Positions 6,287 to 12,465 of a stretch of 14,028 nucleotides of DNA are shown one piece after another. Source of the DNA: Nitrospinota bacterium (GTDB lineage: Bacteria; Nitrospirota; Thermodesulfovibrionia; Thermodesulfovibrionales; UBA1546); contig JAHILQ010000166.1 in NCBI GenBank assembly GCA_018896985.1, positions 1-14,028 on the forward strand, given 5' to 3'. The notes under the pieces were generated by a model. It made no database searches, was not told where the DNA came from, and worked only from the letters and a program-made list of their open reading frames with translations. Every line of letters starts with the position of its first letter. Positions within the stretch are counted from its first letter, which is position 1. The position numbers and the translations under genes were made by a program.

Positions 6287-6360
6287 GAAGAAATGAGAAA
6301 AAAATTTTCTGGTATCGAAAACGGAAAAGGGGACGGTTCTAATTAATGAGAAATCTGACT

Positions 6361-6428
6361 ATATAGCAGTGATATAGCGGTGAGAGCGGTGAGGGAGAGC
6401 GGTGAGGGAGAGCGGTGAGAGCGGTGAG
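6361..6428 (+). repeat. Cluster of five exact AGCGGTGAG units with symmetrical spacing
   Basis: AGCGGTGAG occurs at 6376, 6385, 6398, 6411 and 6420, giving start-to-start steps of 9, 13, 13 and 9 bases. A decayed unit (ATATAGCAGTGA, 6361-6372, beside ATATAGCGGTGA, 6372-6383) precedes them. The units are too short and unevenly spaced for CRISPR; they could be expansion at a REP remnant or binding sites upstream of hicBA. Confidence 0.7.
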
Positions 6429-6497
6429 GGACACTTCCCGTATTTTTTATGAATGAAGGCGCTCTGATTGCCTCTTTAAAATAAAAAATGCCCTCAG

Positions 6498-6542
6498 CGG
6501 CAGATAACTATTTTTATCTGTTTGAAGATTTGTTATCATAAA
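6498..6542. other. Degenerate attC-like site or operator before hicB
   Basis: CAGATAA (6501-6507) and TTATCTG (6514-6520) form a perfect 7-bp stem with a 6-base loop. Alternatively GATAAC (6503-6508) can pair with GTTATC (6532-6537), so two exclusive folds exist. CGGCAGATAAC (6498-6508) recurs exactly at 7031-7041 after hicA, bracketing the toxin-antitoxin pair. It may be a worn cassette boundary or a regulatory site; it is shorter than the other attC-like sites. Confidence 0.4.
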
Positions 6543-6565
6543 GCATCAAGAAAGGAGGTCGAAAA

Positions 6566-6790
6566 ATGAGTGCATATAAATTTTCAGTTGTCACAGAAAG
6601 GGACAGTGATGGCTATTTTGCTTTCTGTCCTGAACTTCAGGGCTGCTACACACAAGGCGACACTTATGAAGAGGTTCTGGCGAATATCAAGGACGCTATA
6701 CACCTTCATATAGAAGACAGGCTTGAAAATGGTGAAGAAATACCACAGGTAGAATCAGTTAGTCTCACCATGATGGAAGTAGTGGTATGA
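6566..6790 (+). CDS. hicB: HicB-family antitoxin (short form)
   Basis: A 74-residue protein with the partial RNase H-like HicB fold: a strand of YKFSVVTERDSDGYFAFCPELQGC followed by the helix TYEEVLANIKDAIHLHIE. It neutralises the HicA toxin by binding it. It ends at about residue 74 without the C-terminal helix-turn-helix or ribbon-helix-helix found in longer HicB proteins, so it may not bind DNA itself. A strong ribosome site AAAGGAGGT lies just upstream. The stop overlaps the hicA start (ATGA), as expected for a coupled toxin-antitoxin pair. Antitoxin precedes toxin, the reverse of E. coli hicAB but common elsewhere. Confidence 0.88.
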   Translation: MSAYKFSVVTERDSDGYFAFCPELQGCYTQGDTYEEVLANIKDAIHLHIEDRLENGEEIPQVESVSLTMMEVVV

Positions 6791-7017
6791 GTGAAAAATT
6801 ACCGAGAGTAACTGCTTCGGATGCAATCAGGGCATTAGAGCGGGCAGGATTCTCCTTTTCACGACAAAGTGGAAGCCACAAGATTTACAAGAACAAAGAA
6901 GGCAAAAGGGCAATAGTTCCCTATCATTCAGGAAAGATTCTCCACCCTAAACTTCTGGCAAGTATTCTCAGAGATGCTGATTTGACAGTAGAGAAATTCA
7001 AGGAACTTTTGAAATAA
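6787..7017 (+). CDS. hicA: HicA-family toxin (mRNA interferase)
   Basis: A 76-residue HicA toxin with a dsRBD-like fold: LPRVTASDAIRALERAGF, then the conserved GSHKIYKN with catalytic His31, then a HPKLLASILRDADL helix. HicA cleaves mRNA and arrests growth until neutralised by HicB. It overlaps hicB by 4 bases. All expected motifs are present and the length is normal, so it is probably functional. In cassette arrays such modules are known to stabilise neighbouring DNA; that role is inferred here from its place as the last cassette. Confidence 0.88.
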   Translation: MSEKLPRVTASDAIRALERAGFSFSRQSGSHKIYKNKEGKRAIVPYHSGKILHPKLLASILRDADLTVEKFKELLK

Positions 7018-7030
7018 TTTCTGATTTCAT

Positions 7031-7110
7031 CGGCAGATAACAACGATGCAAAAAGACTAACATCCAAACCTTTCAGGCTTCTTTTGCACCCCGAACGGTG
7101 CATTACAGGC
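7031..7110. other. attC-like site 3 at the distal end of the array
   Basis: TGCAAAAAGA (7047-7056) pairs with TCTTTTGCA (7080-7088) with one bulged A, around a tip hairpin CCT-TTC-AGG (7069-7077). The block 7047-7096 aligns with the site 1 block at 44 of 51 columns by hand count. The tip stem differs from site 1 by a paired C:G to T:A change, which preserves folding. The left box is CAGATAAC rather than RYYYAAC and no GTTRRRY box follows GAACG, so the outer boxes are decayed or replaced by chromosomal DNA. Confidence 0.62.
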
Positions 7111-7127
7111 CAAAACGACAACAATTC

Positions 7128-7745
7128 TTATCCTGACTTTTCACTCTTTGAATTCTCGCGAAAGAATACCTCCGGATTTTGTATGCTCTGTATAAACATT
7201 GGCAAAAGGAATAAAGAGATTACCCTGGCATTTCCAAAAAATCCCCTGTTCTCTTCCTTGTTTTTATGATTTCTGTAATTCTCTGCCAGATAATCTTTGA
7301 GCTTCGGGAAGCACTTCAGCGTAAGTCCCATGGTTTCAAAAAAATCATTGAGAGGCAGTCCTGTCTTTTCAAGAGGTTTTAATATATTGCCAAGTCCTGC
7401 TACAAGGACATCCAGCGGTGTTGATGCTGTAAGTATCTTTGCGCCTGCGACCATAAAAAATATCCTAAGTGTTCTCAGCGTCGCAATATGCATCCCTTCT
7501 GCTGTAATGACAATCGGACCAAGATTATATAGAATCTTTCCGTGACTGAAAAAAACATTGCTCATAAAAGTAAAGGCAAGAAAAAGACTTATGGGCAGCC
7601 ATCCCCTTTTAAGTGACGCAAACGGGATTCTCAGGAGCAATAACGAAAGGGCAATCAGTATAATAATATATACAGATAAGTCATGGATTAAAAAGAGCGA
7701 GACAATAAAAACAACATATAAGATAATTTTAAACTCTGAAGACAA
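7128..7745 (-). CDS. EcfT/CbiQ-like energy-coupling factor transporter membrane protein
   Basis: A 205-residue membrane protein of the EcfT/CbiQ family, which links ATPase subunits to substrate-binding S components in vitamin or metal uptake. Hydrophobic segments cover about residues 5-38, 47-66 and 95-107. The amphipathic LTASTPLDVLVAGLGNIL...PLEKTGLPLNDF region (105-135) is the most recognisable CbiQ-type stretch. The C-terminal part is short, and the two Ala-Arg-Gly signatures that contact the ATPases are not seen at their expected places, so it is divergent or reduced. The start is TTG at 7745, 2 bases past the amidase stop; no better start exists. No ATPase or S component is in the window, so the substrate is unknown. 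Last gene of the leftward operon, adjoining the island edge. Confidence 0.72.
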   Translation of the reverse strand: MSSEFKIILYVVFIVSLFLIHDLSVYIIILIALSLLLLRIPFASLKRGWLPISLFLAFTFMSNVFFSHGKILYNLGPIVITAEGMHIATLRTLRIFFMVAGAKILTASTPLDVLVAGLGNILKPLEKTGLPLNDFFETMGLTLKCFPKLKDYLAENYRNHKNKEENRGFFGNARVISLFLLPMFIQSIQNPEVFFRENSKSEKSG

Positions 7746-7747
7746 GG

Positions 7748-8998
7748 TTATTTTTCCGCCCTGACGGATCTCTGACGCCCTGCCATTTTCTGCATCTTTG
7801 GCGCTGCAGACATATAAGTATCAATGCCATCAGCAATAGCCTGTGCGATATAATCCCTGTAAGACTCTTTTGAAAGCAGGTTCTCCTCCGCAGGATTGCT
7901 TATAAATGAGACCTCTGCCAGAACAGAAGGCATTCTTGCGCCGAAAAGCACATAAAAAAGCGCATTTTTAACGCCAAGGTTTTTTATGTCGTTATAATTT
8001 TCACCAAGGGTTGACACCATCGATTCCTGAACATAATTTGCAAGCTTTATTGATTCATCTCTCTTGATGTCCCTTCTCAAATCACTCAGCATTATATCAA
8101 CGTCGCTCTTATACTTTTTCATCTGTTCTTTCATCTTCTTCAAGGATATTGCATTCTCCCTCGCCGCAACCCTTATGGATTCCTCATCGTTTGTCCAGTT
8201 AAGAAGATATGTCTCAACGCCCCTTGCTGTCTTCTTGGGGCTTGCATTAACATGTATTGATATAAACAGATCTGCATTTTTGGTATTTGCAAAGGCAGTC
8301 CTCTCTACCAGAGGGATAAACACATCCTTGTCCCTTGTCAGCAATATCCTGAAGTTCTTATTTTTTGAAAGAATCGTTCTTAACTTCAAGGCAATATCTA
8401 AAACAACGTCCTTTTCATAAAGGCCGTTAGGCCCAACTGCGCCGGGGTCGTGCCCGCCATGTCCCGGGTCAAGCACAATGGTCTTTACAGCAGACGCCAG
8501 ATCGTGAGTATTGGCAGCCTTTTCATGGCCATAAACGTCAATGACAAGTTTTGCAGGGTCATCAAGGATAAATACCTTAAAGTCCTTTATTTCCTCTAAA
8601 TCTAAAACTACTCTCACAGTATCCTGATCGAACTGCCCTGCCCTGACTGTCTTTAATATCCCGTCTCCGACAGGAAGAGTGGTCTTTATCTCTTTTGAAA
8701 TTCTGCTGTTTTTTAGATCAAAATAAAGCCTGTCAGGATTTGCAATGCGATTTTTGGAGAATTCAACAGGAGCGGAAAGGTCAACAACAACCCGCGTATA
8801 TCCCTTAGACGTCCAATGCTTAAGATCGAGAACCTCAATTCTATCTTCAGAACTGCTTATGGCAGGCGATAATATTATGAGTAAAAATAAAAGGATACAG
8901 GATGCACGATGCATGATGCACGATGCATGCATATCCTGCATCTCGAAGCGAGTCTCCGCTGAGAGTCGCTCCGACCTGTATCTTGCATCCTCTCTCAT
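7748..8998 (-). CDS. N-acetylmuramoyl-L-alanine amidase with AMIN domain
   Basis: A peptidoglycan amidase that cleaves the bond between muramic acid and the stem peptide, AmiC-like. Order: a hydrophobic export segment (residues about 34-48, CILLFLLIILSP), an AMIN domain (about 53-156) that typically targets septal or outer envelope sites, and a zinc-dependent Amidase_3 domain (about 172-395) with ligands His180 (DPGHGG), Glu195 and His249 (SIHVNAS) and catalytic Glu362 (AEVSF). The inserted helix region at 272-320 resembles the autoinhibitory segment of AmiB/AmiC enzymes. The ATG at 8998 overlaps the nifU stop (ATGA), favouring that start, but residues 3-36 are largely encoded by repeat DNA; Met20 (8941) or Met29 (8914) would give a more normal signal peptide. 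Part of the nifU-amidase-ecfT operon. Confidence 0.9.
   Translation of the reverse strand: MREDARYRSERLSAETRFEMQDMHASCIMHRASCILLFLLIILSPAISSSEDRIEVLDLKHWTSKGYTRVVVDLSAPVEFSKNRIANPDRLYFDLKNSRISKEIKTTLPVGDGILKTVRAGQFDQDTVRVVLDLEEIKDFKVFILDDPAKLVIDVYGHEKAANTHDLASAVKTIVLDPGHGGHDPGAVGPNGLYEKDVVLDIALKLRTILSKNKNFRILLTRDKDVFIPLVERTAFANTKNADLFISIHVNASPKKTARGVETYLLNWTNDEESIRVAARENAISLKKMKEQMKKYKSDVDIMLSDLRRDIKRDESIKLANYVQESMVSTLGENYNDIKNLGVKNALFYVLFGARMPSVLAEVSFISNPAEENLLSKESYRDYIAQAIADGIDTYMSAAPKMQKMAGRQRSVRAEK
8892..8992. repeat. Heptamer-rich repeat element over the amidase 5' end
   Basis: Five heptamers, AGGATAC, AGGATGC, ACGATGC, ATGATGC, ACGATGC, run from 8892 to 8926. Inverted heptamers GTATCTT and GCATCCT sit at 8977-8990, so the roughly 100-base block has imperfect inverted ends. 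It encodes most of the residues before the amidase signal sequence. The orientation relative to its host gene is opposite to the related repeat in the PabB-like gene. Confidence 0.68.
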
Positions 8999-9219
8999 AC
9001 TGCCTGAACAGCGGTAATCTCAGGGATTTCGCGCTTGATATTTGCCTCCACCCAGTTCTTCAATGTAAGCGTGGACATCGGACAGGTTCCGCATGCGCCC
9101 TTCAGCTTTACATACATGACATTATCTTTTATATCCACAAACTCTATATCTCCTCCCTCAGCCCTGAGCCCTGCTCTTACCTTTTCAAGAACAACTTCAA
9201 TCTGTTCCTTTGATACCAT
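8995..9219 (-). CDS. NifU C-terminal-domain (Nfu-type) iron-sulfur scaffold
   Basis: A 74-residue stand-alone Nfu domain with the defining Cys43-X2-Cys46 (ACGTCPMS) preceded by GGDIEFVDI. Two subunits bridge one Fe-S cluster for delivery to target proteins in the cytoplasm. Whole length is normal for single-domain Nfu proteins. The start ATG at 9219 follows GGAGGG (9230-9225). First gene of the leftward operon, overlapping the amidase start by 4 bases. It is not a nitrogenase-specific NifU, having no N-terminal IscU-like domain. It could help supply clusters to Fe-S proteins in general, but no specific partner is indicated. Confidence 0.9.
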   Translation of the reverse strand: MVSKEQIEVVLEKVRAGLRAEGGDIEFVDIKDNVMYVKLKGACGTCPMSTLTLKNWVEANIKREIPEITAVQAV

Positions 9220-9243
9220 AAATTCCCTCCGTTATTACCTTTA

Positions 9244-9273
9244 ATCATAAAGGATATTCGTTCATTTATTCAA
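9244..9273 (-). promoter_or_regulatory. Promoter of the nifU-amidase-ecfT operon
   Basis: On the minus strand TTGAAT (9273-9268), an 18-base spacer and TATGAT (9249-9244) form a good sigma70-like promoter. Transcription would start near 9237, just before the GGAGGG ribosome site (9230-9225) of the nifU-like gene. It lies back to back with the secA promoter region. Confidence 0.55.
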
Positions 9274-9291
9274 GAGATGTGAACGGCTTCC

Positions 9292-9321
9292 TTGAAATCC
9301 GACAGCATTTAATTCTACTAT
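9292..9321 (+). promoter_or_regulatory. Possible secA promoter placing the start site at the ATG
   Basis: TTGAAA (9292-9297), an 18-base spacer and TACTAT (9316-9321) point toward secA. The -10 ends only 5 bases before the secA ATG (9327), and no Shine-Dalgarno sequence is present, so the transcript would be nearly leaderless. The hexamers are only moderately close to consensus. Confidence 0.4.
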
Positions 9322-9326
9322 AAACT

Positions 9327-11969
9327 ATGGTTAGTGGATTACTTAAAAAACTATTTGGCACAAAAAACGAGAGAGAAATTAAACGTCTCCTGCCGCTTGT
9401 TGAGCAGATAAACTCTTTTGAGCCTCAGATAAGCAGCCTCAGCGACAGCCAGCTAAAGGATAAGACCCCTGAATTCAAAAAACGGCTTGAACTTGGCGAA
9501 ACGCTTGATGATATACTGCCGGAGGCATTTGCTGTTGTAAGGGAAGTCTCAAAAAGGACGCTTAAGATGAGGCATTTCGATGTCCAGCTCCTCGGCGGCA
9601 TAACGCTTCATGAAGGCAAAATTGCAGAGATGAAAACCGGCGAAGGTAAGACGCTTGTTGCCACTCTCCCTGTTTATCTGAATGCCATTGAAGGCAGGGG
9701 TGTGAATATCGTTACGGTCAACGACTACCTCGCAAGAAGGGATGCCAGGTGGATGGGGCCTATTTACAATTTTCTCGGCATGAGCGTGGGTGTCATTGTA
9801 CACGGAATTACCGACGAACAGAGACAAGCCGCCTACAACTCTGACATAACCTTTGGCACGAACAACGAGTTCGGCTTTGACTACCTCAGGGACAACATGA
9901 AATACGATATTTCACAGTATGTCCAGCGGGAACTTAACTATGCAATAGTTGACGAGGTGGACAGTATTCTTATTGACGAGGCAAGAACCCCTCTCATAAT
10001 TTCCGGGCCGTCTGAAGAATCAACTGACAAATATTACAAGATAGACAGGATTATCCCGAAACTCCAGAGAGATACTGACTATACGATTGACGAAAAGGCA
10101 AAAACTGTAATACTTACAGAAGAAGGAAGCATAAAAGTTGAAAAGCTCCTCGGCGCAGGCAATCTGTATGACCCTTCAAATATAGAATTTGTCCATCATG
10201 TGCTTCAGGGACTCAAGGCCCATACCCTTTTCAAAAAAGATGTTGATTATATCCTCAAAGACGGGGAGGTAATTATCGTTGACGAATTTACCGGAAGACT
10301 TATGCCGGGAAGGCGCTGGAGCGACGGACTGCATCAGGCAGTCGAGGCGAAAGAGGGAGTAAAGATAGAGAGCGAAAACCAGACGCTCGCCACAATTACA
10401 TTTCAAAATTACTTCAGGATGTATAAGAAACTCGCAGGCATGACAGGAACTGCCGATACAGAAGCCGCAGAATTCGGAAAGATATACAACCTTGACGTTG
10501 TTGTAATCCCTACGAATAAGCCTATGATAAGGGAAGATTCCCCCGATTCAATATACAAGACTGAGAAAGGCAAATTTAACGCTGCGCTAAAAGAGATAGA
10601 GGAACTGCACAAGAAAGGACAGCCTGCCCTTGTCGGGACGATATCAATAGAAAAATCAGAAGTCCTTAGCCATATGCTCAAAAAGAAAGGCATACCTCAT
10701 TCTGTCCTGAATGCGAAATACCATGAAAAAGAGGCAGAGATAATAGAGCAGGCAGGCAGAAGCTGCGGCATCACGATAGCAACGAATATGGCAGGAAGAG
10801 GCACCGACATAGTCCTTGGAGGCAACCCTGAAGGACTTACAAGGGAGCTTTTATCAGCCTCGGCTGATTCGCTGAGGCGAAAGGATAAAAAAGATTACAC
10901 AGAGGAAGATTACAAAGAGGCATTGCTAAAGGCAGACGAGATCTGCATAAAAGACAGAGAGAAAGTCGTCAGCCTTGGAGGGCTGCACATCCTCGGCACA
11001 GAAAGACATGAAGCAAGAAGGATTGACAATCAGCTGAGGGGGCGTTCCGGCAGGCAGGGAGACCCGGGCTCTTCAAGATTCTATTTATCATTGGAAGACG
11101 ACCTGATGCGGATATTCGGCTCTGACAGGATTTCAGGCTTAATGAACAGGCTCGGCATGGAAGAAGACATGCCAATAGAAAACAAGCTTGTGTCAAGGGC
11201 AATAGAGAACGCACAGAAGAGAGTTGAAGCGCATAATTTTGATATAAGAAAACACCTCCTTGAATACGACGATGTAATGAACAAGCAAAGGACAGAGATA
11301 TATTCATTCAGGCGTGAAATTCTGCAGGAAGAAGGATTAAAGGAGAGAATATATTCTATGGCAGAAGAGACTGTTGATGAACTTCTAACTATATACTGTC
11401 CTGAAGAAAAACCCCCTGAAGAATGGGACATTAAAGGGCTGCGTGACGCTGTATACGGCACATTCTCCATAACATATTCTCCATCCTCAAAATCTTCAGA
11501 GGAGATAAGGGAATCTCTCACATCTGCCATAAAAGAGACTTACGAAAAGAAAGAAGCAGAGATTGGAAGCGAGATGATGAGATACATAGAAAAAACCATC
11601 ATGCTTCAGGTGGTTGATACTCAATGGAAGGACCACCTCCTTGCGATGGACCACCTCAAAGAGGGCATAGGGCTCAGAGGCTATGGACAGAGAGACCCCC
11701 TTACCGAATATAAGAAAGAGGCATTTGATGTCTTTGCTGAAATGACAGACAGGATATCTATTGAGGTGCTTAACAGAGTTTTCAAGATTCAGGTTAAAAA
11801 AGAGGAAGACATAAAGGAGATTCACAGAAGACAGCAATTGACTTACAATAAGAGTGAGACAGGTGAAATGCAGCAGCCGGTTCAAAAGGGGAAAAAAACC
11901 GGAAGGAATGACCCATGCACATGCGGCAGCGGGAAAAAATATAAAAAATGCTGTGGTGTAAATGCCTAA
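9327..11969 (+). CDS. secA: Preprotein translocase ATPase SecA
   Basis: The motor that drives unfolded proteins through SecYEG, working between cytoplasm and inner membrane face. 880 residues is normal length. Visible in order: Walker A MKTGEGKT (102-109), Walker B with DEVD (209-212) followed by IDEARTPLIISG, the preprotein-binding region, the second helicase half with NMAGRGTDIVLGG and LRGRSGRQGDPGSS, the helical scaffold/wing region with KDHLLAMDHLKEGIGLRGYGQRDPL split by the family's usual spacing, and a C-terminal zinc-binding SEC-C tail with Cys864-X-Cys866-X8-Cys875-Cys876. Start ATG 9327 matches the typical LKKLFGTKNEREIKRL opening. Downstream it overlaps the GGDEF remnant by 8 bases. 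All key residues are present. Confidence 0.97.
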   Translation: MVSGLLKKLFGTKNEREIKRLLPLVEQINSFEPQISSLSDSQLKDKTPEFKKRLELGETLDDILPEAFAVVREVSKRTLKMRHFDVQLLGGITLHEGKIAEMKTGEGKTLVATLPVYLNAIEGRGVNIVTVNDYLARRDARWMGPIYNFLGMSVGVIVHGITDEQRQAAYNSDITFGTNNEFGFDYLRDNMKYDISQYVQRELNYAIVDEVDSILIDEARTPLIISGPSEESTDKYYKIDRIIPKLQRDTDYTIDEKAKTVILTEEGSIKVEKLLGAGNLYDPSNIEFVHHVLQGLKAHTLFKKDVDYILKDGEVIIVDEFTGRLMPGRRWSDGLHQAVEAKEGVKIESENQTLATITFQNYFRMYKKLAGMTGTADTEAAEFGKIYNLDVVVIPTNKPMIREDSPDSIYKTEKGKFNAALKEIEELHKKGQPALVGTISIEKSEVLSHMLKKKGIPHSVLNAKYHEKEAEIIEQAGRSCGITIATNMAGRGTDIVLGGNPEGLTRELLSASADSLRRKDKKDYTEEDYKEALLKADEICIKDREKVVSLGGLHILGTERHEARRIDNQLRGRSGRQGDPGSSRFYLSLEDDLMRIFGSDRISGLMNRLGMEEDMPIENKLVSRAIENAQKRVEAHNFDIRKHLLEYDDVMNKQRTEIYSFRREILQEEGLKERIYSMAEETVDELLTIYCPEEKPPEEWDIKGLRDAVYGTFSITYSPSSKSSEEIRESLTSAIKETYEKKEAEIGSEMMRYIEKTIMLQVVDTQWKDHLLAMDHLKEGIGLRGYGQRDPLTEYKKEAFDVFAEMTDRISIEVLNRVFKIQVKKEEDIKEIHRRQQLTYNKSETGEMQQPVQKGKKTGRNDPCTCGSGKKYKKCCGVNA

Positions 11970-12402
11970 TGTTTTTTTAATAGGTCCCGGCCTTAACAAA
12001 AGTACTTTTGAGGATATACTGTCTCGCAACAGGTTTGCGGTCTCGAAATTCAGCTCTATTGAAACTGCCCTCTCACGGCTTAGCGAAAAAATGGGGCAGT
12101 TAATCATAAAATGTCTGCGCCGCATTGATATAGTTGCAAGATATGGCAGAGATCAATTTGTAGTAGTGCTTCCCCAGACACCTCTTAAAGCAGCAGTACA
12201 GATAGCCGAAAGAATAAGAAAATCAGTTGAGCGCAACACATTCCTTAAAAAAGAAGGTTATGCTCTTAAGATGACTGCAAGCTTTGGTGTTGCATCCTAC
12301 CCTGAAAGCGCAAAGACCAAAGAAGATATTATTCGCCTTGCAGATGAAGCAATGTACAGGGTAAAAAATACTACCAGAAACGGGGTTTATACTATAGTAT
12401 AG
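11962..12402 (+). CDS. Shrunken, degenerate GGDEF-domain protein
   Basis: A 146-residue frame that looks like a longer diguanylate cyclase with its middle removed. Residues 1-42 (MPNVFLIGPGLN...) resemble the start of a receiver-like domain. From Gln46 onward the sequence is the second half of a GGDEF domain: RRIDIVARYGRDQFVVVLP (54-71), then ASFGVASYPE and ADEAMYRVK. The active-site GGDEF is GRDQF (62-66), and the first half of the domain, with its metal-binding Asp, is absent, so it should not make cyclic di-GMP. The join lies near 12085-12092. The ATG overlaps the end of secA by 8 bases with no good ribosome site, so expression depends on secA translation. It may be a relic or a stand-alone fragment with a regulatory role. 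Confidence 0.7.
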   Translation: MPNVFLIGPGLNKSTFEDILSRNRFAVSKFSSIETALSRLSEKMGQLIIKCLRRIDIVARYGRDQFVVVLPQTPLKAAVQIAERIRKSVERNTFLKKEGYALKMTASFGVASYPESAKTKEDIIRLADEAMYRVKNTTRNGVYTIV

Positions 12403-12465
12403 CTTGAACAGATTGATAAGCTGGCAGAAAGCCTCAGAGAAAAAAGGCTGGTTCACAAAATAAAT

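Larger units (their letters stand above)
6287..6565 (+). other. Gene-free gap with repeat remnants
   Basis: Between cassette 3 and hicB there is no convincing gene. It contains GGGGACGGTTCT (6329-6340) and GGGACACTTCCCG (6428-6440), which resemble short REP-type sequences that I associate with REP/Y1 transposase repeats in other bacteria (from memory). It also holds a cluster of AGCGGTGAG repeats and a small hairpin region close to hicB. I found no clear promoter for hicBA. Confidence 0.5.

Noticed and set aside
6361..6428. CRISPR array
   Set aside because: Repeat units are 9 bases with 0-4 base gaps; no spacers of useful length and no cas genes.
6329..6440. Insertion sequence between cassette 3 and hicB
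   Set aside because: Only short REP-like words remain; there is no transposase frame, terminal inverted repeat pair or target duplication that I can see.
10969..12125. Open frames of 112, 149 and 209 codons on the minus strand across secA and the GGDEF gene
   Set aside because: They lie opposite strongly conserved coding sequence, have no recognisable motifs, and reflect the codon bias of the real genes.
12430..12449. Intrinsic terminator between the GGDEF gene and the PabB-like gene
   Set aside because: Only a 5-bp AGCCT/AGGCT stem with a 10-base loop and no T run on either strand.
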